DNA of 7,135 nucleotides from Candidatus Levyibacteriota bacterium (GTDB lineage Bacteria > Patescibacteriota > Microgenomatia > Levybacterales > UBA12049). Of the stretch, positions 1 through 4,345 are shown in pieces. A program made the position numbers and the translations under genes. Under the pieces are notes generated by a model. It did not search any database. It saw only the letters and a program-made list of their open reading frames with translations, and was not told the DNA's origin. The DNA is taken from positions 1-7,135 of the forward strand of contig JAGOUP010000031.1 in the NCBI GenBank assembly GCA_018061205.1, given 5' to 3'. Positions within the stretch are counted from its first letter, which is position 1; each line of letters opens with the position of its first letter.

Positions 1-402
1 GTTATATACTTCCTTCATTTCTTCCTCCAAAGATGATTGACCTGTCAGTGCAGGTCTATTTTTATCATGACCGATTCGTTTCAATAGTGTTGCTATCGTG
101 CAGCGAAGGTAAAATAACTTGCCACTTTTTTGTAGTGCCATACTATTTTCTGCTCGTAGTACCACACCACCTCCCGTTGAAATAATAACATTGTCCATAG
201 CAGATACTTCTTTCGTTATTTCGGATTCTTTTTCTCTGAAATACTCCCAACCATGTGCTGCAACCATAGCAGGTATGGTTGTTTCAAATCGTTTTGCGAT
301 GAGTTTATCAATCTCAACATACGGTTTGCCCAATTTTTTACTGAGTTTTCGGGCAATGGTTGATTTGCCACTTCCCCGCATACCTATTAAAACAATATTC
401 AT
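1..402 (-). CDS. aroK: Shikimate kinase, partial (3' end beyond the left edge)
   Basis: The gene encodes shikimate kinase, which phosphorylates shikimate at the 3-OH with ATP in the cytoplasm (step 5 of the chorismate pathway). The frame is open from ATG at 402 to the window edge, giving 134 residues of a family that is usually about 165-180 long. Visible motifs are the Walker A loop GMRGSGKST (7-15), the shikimate-binding Asp in EIDKL (D32), Arg in YFREKE (R56), the STGGGVV glycine triplet (G77-G79), and the LID-region Arg in KNRPALTG (R116). The C-terminal substrate-binding Arg lies outside the window. The ATG overlaps the aroA stop by four bases (ATGA), and AGGAG lies about 10 nt upstream, so it is the last visible member of the coupled aro operon. 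Identity is secure. The choice between aroK and aroL naming is convention only. Confidence 0.93.
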   Translation of the reverse strand, partial: MNIVLIGMRGSGKSTIARKLSKKLGKPYVEIDKLIAKRFETTIPAMVAAHGWEYFREKESEITKEVSAMDNVIISTGGGVVLRAENSMALQKSGKLFYLRCTIATLLKRIGHDKNRPALTGQSSLEEEMKEVYN

Positions 403-1679
403 ACAGTAGTTACTCCTATACCAATACTCCGTATCGTTTCCCAAAATGTTGGAAATGTTTTAGTGACCACATCTGGATCTACGATCTGCATACCAGATAT
501 TTTTGATCCGGCAACAGCAAACGCCATAGCCATGCGATGATCACCATACGTATGTATTGTTGCTGGTTTTGGATTTCCTCCGAAAATGGTGAGCGAATCT
601 TCAGTGCTTTCTGTTTCTATTCCCATTTTCTTCAGTTCTGTTTGTAGTGCTAGAATTCGTTCTGTTTCTTTTACACGAAGCGAGGCAATGCCATGTATCG
701 TCGTTGTACCGTTGATAAATGCTGCGAGCACTGCGAGTGTTTGTGCTTGATCAGGGTAGTCCTGCAAAGAAACAGAAAGTGCTTTTAGTGTTTTTCCTTG
801 GATGGTTACGCTATTCGCAGCATATGTTACGTGATTACCCATATATTCTAGAAGAGACAAAAATTGTTTATCTCCTTGTTTGGAGTCAGAAGACAGATTT
901 TCAACCGTGATTGTTGCTGTTGTCAAAGCTGCAATAGCAAAAAAATATCCTGCACTTGAATAGTCCCCTTCAACAGTATAGGTATCTTTTTTGTATGCTT
1001 GTTTTGCTGAAATTTCATATGTTGTATATTGATTATTGGTTACTGTGACTCCAAAGTCCTTCATGGTAGCAAGGGTGAGATAAATGTATGGTTTGGAGAT
1101 TTGTTCGCCATCAATGGTTATCGTAATATTGCCAATGAGAGGAGCAATCATCAGTATGGCTGAAAGGTATTGGCTACTGATAGTTCCTTTTACTGTTACG
1201 TTTCCAACGGTTAGTGTCTCTGAAATAATAGAAAGTGGTGGATAGTCCTCTTTTCCCAGATATTCTATTTTTGCGCCTAATTGTTTGAGTGCATCAACAA
1301 GATCTGTAATAGGTCTTTTTTGTAGTCCTTCTTCTCCTATGATTGTTTTTTTGCCCGGGATGATACAAGCGAGTGCTGTTATAAAACGAACCGTTGTACC
1401 GGAGAGTTTTGCATCAAGGGTATAGTCACCAGTTTTAATTTGTGAAATATCACCAAAAACAGTGATAGTATCATTCGTTGTCTCAATACCTATGCCCAAT
1501 GTTTCCAGACAGGAAATCATTGCCTTCGTATCGTCACTAAACAGGGGATTTTTGATAGTCACTGTTCCTTTTGTAAGCGTTGCCAAGAGCAATGCTCTAT
1601 TGGTGTAGCTTTTTGAACCTGGAATACGTACGGTTTTTGTGACAGGAGCTATCAGGGGCGTCAGTGAATACGTTTTCAT
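399..1679 (-). CDS. aroA: 3-phosphoshikimate 1-carboxyvinyltransferase (EPSP synthase)
   Basis: EPSP synthase transfers the enolpyruvyl group of PEP to shikimate-3-phosphate (step 6 of the chorismate pathway, cytoplasmic). The 426-residue length is typical. Family motifs appear in order: PGSKSYTNRALLLA (20-33, with the PEP/S3P-binding Lys K23), LSGTTVRF (92-99), LQKRPITDLV (119-128), SSQYLSAILM (168-177), EGDYSSAGYFFA (237-248), DYPDQAQTLAVLAA (307-320, with D310 at the catalytic Asp position), LRVKETER (334-341, E338), GDHRMAMAFA (379-388) and DPDVVTKTFPTFW (401-413, K407). The first motif has Tyr-Thr where many homologues have Ile/Leu-Ser/Thr. The ATG at 1679 overlaps the aroB stop (ATGA) and has no clear Shine-Dalgarno, suggesting translational coupling. 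The stop likewise overlaps the aroK start. No truncation or missing catalytic residue is seen. Confidence 0.97.
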   Translation of the reverse strand: MKTYSLTPLIAPVTKTVRIPGSKSYTNRALLLATLTKGTVTIKNPLFSDDTKAMISCLETLGIGIETTNDTITVFGDISQIKTGDYTLDAKLSGTTVRFITALACIIPGKKTIIGEEGLQKRPITDLVDALKQLGAKIEYLGKEDYPPLSIISETLTVGNVTVKGTISSQYLSAILMIAPLIGNITITIDGEQISKPYIYLTLATMKDFGVTVTNNQYTTYEISAKQAYKKDTYTVEGDYSSAGYFFAIAALTTATITVENLSSDSKQGDKQFLSLLEYMGNHVTYAANSVTIQGKTLKALSVSLQDYPDQAQTLAVLAAFINGTTTIHGIASLRVKETERILALQTELKKMGIETESTEDSLTIFGGNPKPATIHTYGDHRMAMAFAVAGSKISGMQIVDPDVVTKTFPTFWETIRSIGIGVTTV

Positions 1680-2740
1680 AACAATACACGTGATAAGACT
1701 TCGTCAACGAGTGATTCTTCAACAATACAATTTGCTTTTGGTTTTCCAATACCTTCGAGGAGAACAAATCGGATCTTTCCGCCAACTGATTTTTTATCTT
1801 TCTTCATTTGCTGTATGGCTTTTTCTTTATCAACACCACTGATAGTTATTGGCAAATCGTATTTTTGTAAAAGCTTCAATGATTTTTCTGCTTCATCATC
1901 AGAGAGTATCTGCATTTTTTGACTGAGCTTGATGACAAATGCCATACCGATACTGATTGCTTCTCCGTGTGTGAGGGTCGTTTTTAGTTCTATTGCTTGA
2001 CCCAATGTGTGACCAAAATTCACCACTGCTCGTTGCGTAGTGATATCTTGTGGATCTTTTTCTACAATTTCCATTTTGAGCGTGACACATGTAGCGACTA
2101 TTTCATCTAATTGTGCTAATCCATCCGTTTCTGCCAAAAGTGTAAAAAGTTTTGGATTCATAGCAATTGCATATTTGATAACCTCCCCCATCCCAGAACG
2201 CATTTGGGTGGCAGGAAGAGACTGTATGGTCTTGGTATCGATGACAACTACTCGTGGCTGTCTGATAATACCGATAGTATTTTTATGGGTTTCTAGATCC
2301 ACTGCGCCTTTACCGCCGAGTGAGGAATCAACTTGACTCAAGAGTGTTGTTGGAATTTGGATACAATCAATACCTCGAAAATAGAGCCCAGCAGCCAATG
2401 TTGCTATATCTCCAACAACACCGCCGCCCAATGCGACTACGACTGATTTTCGATCCAAATGATTGGTATAGAATGCAGATAATATTGTTTGGAGATGTGC
2501 AAAATCTTTACTCTTTTCTCCTCCTGGAATAGCAATTATGCAGTAAGCAATCCCTTCTTTAGTCAGCGATGCTTTGATCGTGGGAAGAAATAATTTTTGT
2601 GTTGTTGCATCAACGAGAATTGCTACTTTCGAATATGCATAGGGTTTGATAACTGATCCAATGGTAGACAATATATCTTTTCCTATGATAACTTCAGTAT
2701 CTTCTGTTACGGGTATTGAATATTTGTGTATTTTGTTCAT
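1676..2740 (-). CDS. aroB: 3-dehydroquinate synthase
   Basis: This enzyme converts DAHP to 3-dehydroquinate using NAD+ and a divalent metal (step 2 of the pathway, cytoplasmic). At 354 residues it is a normal length. Visible motifs are PGGEKSKDF (72-80), the NAD-binding ALGGGVVGD (103-111), FRGIDCIQIPTTLL (121-134), QVDSSLGGKGAVD (136-148, K144), THKNTIG (151-157, K153/N154), MGEVIKYA (184-191, metal ligand E186 and K189), RAVVNFGH (237-244, metal ligand H244) and LTHGEAISIGM (256-266, metal ligand H258). Three deviations stand out. The second His of the usual GHTxGHAxE is Gln (Q248, codon CAA at 1997-1999). GGKTGVN/GGKTAID reads GGKGAVD. The Gly of the usual GKN is His (H152). The metal triad and lysines are kept, so DHQ synthase remains the best call. 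A related sugar-phosphate cyclase is unlikely in an aro operon. The ATG overlaps the preceding stop (ATGA) without a Shine-Dalgarno. Confidence 0.93.
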   Translation of the reverse strand: MNKIHKYSIPVTEDTEVIIGKDILSTIGSVIKPYAYSKVAILVDATTQKLFLPTIKASLTKEGIAYCIIAIPGGEKSKDFAHLQTILSAFYTNHLDRKSVVVALGGGVVGDIATLAAGLYFRGIDCIQIPTTLLSQVDSSLGGKGAVDLETHKNTIGIIRQPRVVVIDTKTIQSLPATQMRSGMGEVIKYAIAMNPKLFTLLAETDGLAQLDEIVATCVTLKMEIVEKDPQDITTQRAVVNFGHTLGQAIELKTTLTHGEAISIGMAFVIKLSQKMQILSDDEAEKSLKLLQKYDLPITISGVDKEKAIQQMKKDKKSVGGKIRFVLLEGIGKPKANCIVEESLVDEVLSRVLL

Positions 2741-3522
2741 TTTTTTGGTGTTGGTTTTGGCATGGCATCAAATTGTTCCCAGGTTAGCTGTTGTTTTGCA
2801 TCGGTTATCGCATTCTTAGGATCTGGGTGTACTTCCACGATCAATCCATCAAATGGATGTTGCGCTGCTTGTTCTGATACCTTGAGTACATTTTCAACAG
2901 TGCCTCCGATGTGCGATGGATCAAACAACATAGGAAGTTTATATTTGTCTTTTATCTTCATGGCCATGGCAAAATCTGGAACATTGCGCATATTCCAAGG
3001 ATTCTCATACCCATGTGGGGTAAATCCTCGATGGCACAAGAATAGATTACTTTCTGCAATACCACCATGGAGAACATGTTCGATAATTCCTTCCCAATGT
3101 TCTTCACTTGCCCAAGGTTGATTCTTTACCATCAAAAAGACTCGCTTTTCTCCTTTGGCAACACGTGATATTTCCTGCTGGATATAGTGATTTTGATTTC
3201 GAGCACCTATCCAAATGAGTACCTTTGCTGTTTTGGATGCATTCAGCACAGTTTCTATCACCTTTTCTGCATGTGAAGGAAGTATGACCTCGGTTCCCGG
3301 ATTTATACCCTCTTTTGCAGCCATTTGGAGAAGTGGAAAACCACCTTCTTGGAGTCCTTCAAACCCTGGTTTGGTTCGTGGCTTCCACAGACTGATCCGC
3401 ATAAAATCAACAGGGCGTTTTTTTGCTTCGACAATGGAGGCTTTGATTTGCTCTTTCGATTCAGCGGCACATGGACCAACAACCAATAATAATTTCTTTT
3501 TATTTTTCATAATTTTTTTCAC
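2737..3522 (-). CDS. aroF: 3-deoxy-7-phosphoheptulonate (DAHP) synthase, class I-beta-like, catalytic domain only
   Basis: It condenses PEP with erythrose-4-phosphate to DAHP, the committed step of aromatic biosynthesis. The TIM-barrel motifs are VVGPCAAES (14-22, metal ligand C18), RISLWKPRTKPGFEG (42-56), LPSHAEKV (81-88), IWIGARN (103-109), FLMVKNQP (129-136), CHRGF (163-167), FDPSHIGG (200-207, H204), IVEVHPDPKNA (228-238, E230) and ITDAKQQL (239-246, D241). The wording, especially WKPRT, IWIGAR and DAKQQL, resembles the DAHP synthase part of Bacteroidetes DAHPS-chorismate mutase fusions, but there is no mutase domain and no N-terminal ACT/ferredoxin-like regulatory domain. The 261 residues are the bare barrel. 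The start is either GTG at 3522 or ATG at 3510 (M5); neither has a strong Shine-Dalgarno, and weak AAGTGA precedes the ATG. It is the first gene of the aro operon, behind an attenuator. The symbol follows class I-beta usage; aroG is also used. Confidence 0.93.
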   Translation of the reverse strand: MKKIMKNKKKLLLVVGPCAAESKEQIKASIVEAKKRPVDFMRISLWKPRTKPGFEGLQEGGFPLLQMAAKEGINPGTEVILPSHAEKVIETVLNASKTAKVLIWIGARNQNHYIQQEISRVAKGEKRVFLMVKNQPWASEEHWEGIIEHVLHGGIAESNLFLCHRGFTPHGYENPWNMRNVPDFAMAMKIKDKYKLPMLFDPSHIGGTVENVLKVSEQAAQHPFDGLIVEVHPDPKNAITDAKQQLTWEQFDAMPKPTPKK

Positions 3523-3543
3523 TTGTGGTGAGTTTGTCGAACC
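3522..3543 (-). repeat. Possible dispersed intergenic repeat unit before the DAHP synthase start
   Basis: The minus strand reads GGTTCGACAAACTCACCACA followed by AG, filling most of the gap between the attenuator U-tract and the first start codon. It closely resembles a GGTTCGACAAGCTCACC-type unit that I recall as a dispersed intergenic repeat in many bacterial and metagenomic genomes. Only one copy is present here, so the repeat status is inference. It also contains a short ORF (MVRQTHHK) whose TGA overlaps the GTG start, probably by chance. Confidence 0.35.
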
Positions 3544-3545
3544 AT

Positions 3546-3568
3546 AAAAAAACCCCGCTCAGCGGGGT
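3546..3568 (-). terminator. Intrinsic terminator (attenuator 3:4 hairpin; also the end of the rplT transcript)
   Basis: On the minus strand ACCCCGC (3568-3562) and GCGGGGT (3558-3552) form a 7-bp stem, six pairs of it G-C, with a TGA loop. It is followed by seven consecutive T residues (3552-3546, the first of which closes the stem). This is a strong canonical Rho-independent terminator. It is the only one seen downstream of the thrS-infC-rpmI-rplT genes and it stands 24 nt before the DAHP synthase GTG. It can therefore both end the ribosomal transcript and act as the attenuator of the aro operon. Confidence 0.93.
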
Positions 3569-3594
3569 GGGTTTCTTTTTCTGATGCTTAGCAT
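3559..3594 (-). CDS. Putative second mini-ORF inside the attenuator (MLSIRKRNPPR)
   Basis: A strong Shine-Dalgarno (GGAGGTG, 3607-3601) precedes an ATG at 3594 with normal spacing. The ORF of 11 codons ends at a TGA that forms the loop of the terminator hairpin (3561-3559). No aromatic residues are encoded. The Shine-Dalgarno lies within segment 2, so the purine-rich sequence may exist only for RNA pairing. If translated, initiation would mask segment 2, and elongation would melt the 5' arm of the terminator. Its reality as a gene is doubtful; it is recorded because the ribosome-binding site is one of the best in the window. Confidence 0.3.
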   Translation of the reverse strand: MLSIRKRNPPR

Positions 3595-3610
3595 CAAATC
3601 CACCTCCGCT
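3561..3610 (-). promoter_or_regulatory. Antiterminator helix (attenuator 2:3 pairing)
   Basis: Segment 2 AGCGG-A-GGTGG (3610-3600) is complementary to segment 3 CCACC-CCGCT (3570-3561). That gives ten Watson-Crick pairs with a single bulged A (3605). After one A/C mismatch, TTT (3598-3596) can pair with AAA (3574-3572). Segment 3 contains most of the 5' arm of the terminator, so the two structures exclude each other. The loop holds a 5-bp hairpin GATGC-TAA-GCATC (3595-3583). Segment 2 begins within the leader stop codon, the position needed for a ribosome at the stop to mask it. Confidence 0.85.
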
Positions 3611-3621
3611 TAGGAAGTAAA
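3599..3621 (-). promoter_or_regulatory. Attenuator 1:2 (anti-antiterminator/pause) hairpin
   Basis: TTTACTTCC (3621-3613, leader codons 12-14) can pair with GGAGGTGGA (3607-3599) in nine pairs, three of them G-U. The 5-nt loop TAAGC carries the leader stop codon. The pairing would sequester segment 2 when the leader is not translated, making termination the default. It is weaker than the 2:3 helix and its existence is inferred from complementarity. Confidence 0.6.
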
Positions 3622-3654
3622 GTAGAAAAAGAAATAGAATTTTTTAGAATTCAT
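3610..3654 (-). CDS. Phe/Tyr-rich attenuator leader peptide (14 aa)
   Basis: The ORF is ATG (3654-3652) to TAA (3612-3610) and encodes MNSKKFYFFFYFTS. Residues 6-12 (FYFFFYF) are seven consecutive aromatic residues, five Phe and two Tyr, with no Trp. It has no Shine-Dalgarno. The ATG begins exactly seven nucleotides after the -10 hexamer, so the transcript probably starts at this A and the message is leaderless. The peptide itself is expected to have no function; its translation senses charged tRNA-Phe and tRNA-Tyr, as in enterobacterial pheL (known family behaviour). Its last three codons form segment 1 of the attenuator and its stop touches segment 2. Caveat: the tract is also simply pyrimidine-rich, but the in-frame ATG, stop position and downstream structures argue against chance. 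Confidence 0.85.
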   Translation of the reverse strand: MNSKKFYFFFYFTS

Positions 3655-3660
3655 AAATAA

Positions 3661-3689
3661 AGTATATCAGTTGCTTTTCAGTGTGTCAA
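3661..3689 (-). promoter_or_regulatory. Sigma70-type promoter of the aro operon
   Basis: The -35 hexamer TTGACA (3689-3684) is a perfect consensus match. A 17-bp spacer leads to TATACT (3666-3661), which is preceded by TGA (3669-3667), an extended -10 motif. The -35 overlaps the TGA stop codon of rplT (3688-3686). The predicted start is about A3654, the A of the leader peptide ATG. The promoter gives the aro operon transcription independent of the ribosomal cluster upstream. Confidence 0.9.
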
Positions 3690-4033
3690 TCGAGTTTGAC
3701 TCGATCAACGATTTTTGTGAATGTTGGCGCATCATTGACAATAAGATCAGCGAGTATTTTCCTGTTCAATGTGACGTTTGCTTTTTTCAAGTTATTGATG
3801 AGGACACTGTACGAAACATTGTGTTTTTTTGCAGCTTCACTGATACGGGTAATCCAGAGTTGACGAAAATCGCCTTTTCGATCTTTTCTTCCAGCATATG
3901 CATATTGGCCAGCATGCAGCATCGCTTCTTTACCATCTTTTGTGAGTCTACTGCGTGTTCCTTTATACCCTTTATTGAGTTCATGCAGTTTTTTATGTTT
4001 TCTGTTGGAGACAACTCCTCGTTTTACTCTCAT
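3686..4033 (-). CDS. rplT: 50S ribosomal protein L20
   Basis: L20 is a primary 23S rRNA-binding protein needed for early assembly of the large ribosomal subunit. The 115-residue product is of family length and carries the characteristic N-terminal basic stretch (MRVKRGVVSNRKHKKL), followed by KGYKGTRSRL (22-31), an AYAGRKDRKGDFRQLWITRI region (45-64) and SYSVLINNLKKANVTLNRKILADL (about 74-97). The ATG at 4033 has no Shine-Dalgarno and follows a 114-nt, very AT-rich gap after rpmI. A candidate promoter there would put the transcription start at the ATG. The stop TGA is embedded in the -35 box of the aro promoter, so rplT is the last gene of the translation cluster. In model bacteria L20 represses its own operon by binding mRNA; no clear counterpart is visible here. 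Confidence 0.97.
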   Translation of the reverse strand: MRVKRGVVSNRKHKKLHELNKGYKGTRSRLTKDGKEAMLHAGQYAYAGRKDRKGDFRQLWITRISEAAKKHNVSYSVLINNLKKANVTLNRKILADLIVNDAPTFTKIVDRVKLD

Positions 4034-4147
4034 AATTTAATTTAAAATTTTTAATTTACAATTTTCAATGAAATCTTAATTTTTAAAATTTAAATATTAA
4101 AACATTTACTATTCATTTTAAATTTCGAATTTCAAATTGAAAATTAG
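4034..4147 (-). other. Extremely AT-rich spacer between rpmI and rplT with small inverted repeats
   Basis: Only about a dozen of 114 bases are G or C. The sequence is built from AATTT/AAATT-like words. It includes the inverted repeat TTTCAA-T-TTGAAA, and GAAATT occurs twice in close succession within about 4117-4143. It resembles AATTTC/GAAATT-rich intergenic sequence that I associate with some Patescibacteria genomes (inference). No coding frame or conserved RNA is recognised. rpmI and rplT are usually closer together than this. Confidence 0.5.
4040..4068 (-). promoter_or_regulatory. Candidate promoter for leaderless rplT
   Basis: TTGAAA (4068-4063, five of six consensus bases), a 17-bp spacer and TTAAAT (4045-4040, four of six) are followed by six bases and the rplT ATG as the seventh. 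The geometry matches the aro leader promoter. The region is almost pure A/T, so a chance match is quite possible. Confidence 0.3.
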
Positions 4148-4164
4148 TTAGGCGTAGCCTAACT
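4146..4164 (-). other. RNA hairpin spanning the rpmI stop codon
   Basis: AGTTAGGC and GCCTAACT form a perfect 8-bp stem with a 3-nt loop, covering the last codons and TAA stop of rpmI. It is followed by AATTTT rather than a true U-tract, so it is a poor terminator. It could be a processing or stability element that adjusts L35 and L20 output. Function is inferred only from its perfection and position. Confidence 0.45.
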
Positions 4165-4345
4165 GCTGTTTTACTTTTTTAGCAAATGCACCTTTGAGTA
4201 CGCCGGTTTCTTTCAAATGTCGGATTCTTCTTTTACTTTTCTTGCGCATTAAATGTCCTTGATATTGATGGCCAAAAAGTACCTTACCTGTTTTGGTAAT
4301 TTTGAATCGCTTACTGACTGACTTTTTTATTTTCTTCTTTGGCAT
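4148..4345 (-). CDS. rpmI: 50S ribosomal protein L35
   Basis: This is a small, very basic protein of the large ribosomal subunit. The 65 residues begin MPKKKIKKSVSKRFKITKTGKV, the standard L35 opening (MPKxKTxxxxxKRFKxTxTGK), and continue through the HLMRKKSKRRIRHL segment (31-44), which corresponds to the usual H-L-x-KKS-x-K/R-x-R-x-L block. The ATG at 4345 is preceded by AAGGA with 7 nt spacing (4357-4353), one of the clearer ribosome-binding sites in the window. It overlaps the infC 3' end by 35 nt, so the infC tail and the rpmI start share sequence in different frames. The stop sits inside a perfect hairpin, after which a long AT-rich gap separates it from rplT. Confidence 0.96.
   Translation of the reverse strand: MPKKKIKKSVSKRFKITKTGKVLFGHQYQGHLMRKKSKRRIRHLKETGVLKGAFAKKVKQQLGYA

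Larger units (their letters stand above)
3546..3654 (-). promoter_or_regulatory. Phe/Tyr-responsive transcription attenuator leader of the aro operon (overall extent)
   Basis: About 109 nt from the predicted transcription start to the end of the terminator U-tract. It contains, in order, a Phe/Tyr-rich leader ORF (3610-3654), segment 1 (3613-3621), segment 2 (3600-3610), a small internal hairpin (GATGC-TAA-GCATC, 3583-3595), segment 3 (3561-3570), and segment 4 with its U-tract (3546-3558). Segments 1:2, 2:3 and 3:4 can each pair; 2:3 excludes 1:2 and 3:4. By analogy with the enterobacterial pheA and trp attenuators, ribosome stalling at Phe/Tyr codons would leave segment 2 free to form the antiterminator. 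Completed translation would mask segment 2 and allow termination. The sequence shows the elements directly; the response to Phe/Tyr is inferred. Confidence 0.85.

Noticed and set aside
119..409. Plus-strand open frame of 96 codons at the left edge
   Set aside because: It is antisense to the shikimate kinase gene, which has complete family motifs on the minus strand; the plus-strand translation resembles no family.
3552..3579. The GC-rich hairpin read as a plus-strand terminator
   Set aside because: On the plus strand the stem is followed by GGGTTTCTTTTT with an interrupted T-run, and no plus-strand gene is present to need it. The minus-strand version has an uninterrupted T7.
3546..3654. T-box riboswitch or other tRNA- or metabolite-binding aptamer in the aro leader
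   Set aside because: The leader is too short and shows no T-box sequence or specifier loop; the aromatic-codon ORF and simple 1:2:3:4 pairing explain the control better.
2726..4045. Several plus-strand open frames opposite the DAHP synthase and rplT genes
   Set aside because: All are shadows of well-supported minus-strand genes, lack ribosome-binding sites and have no recognisable domains.
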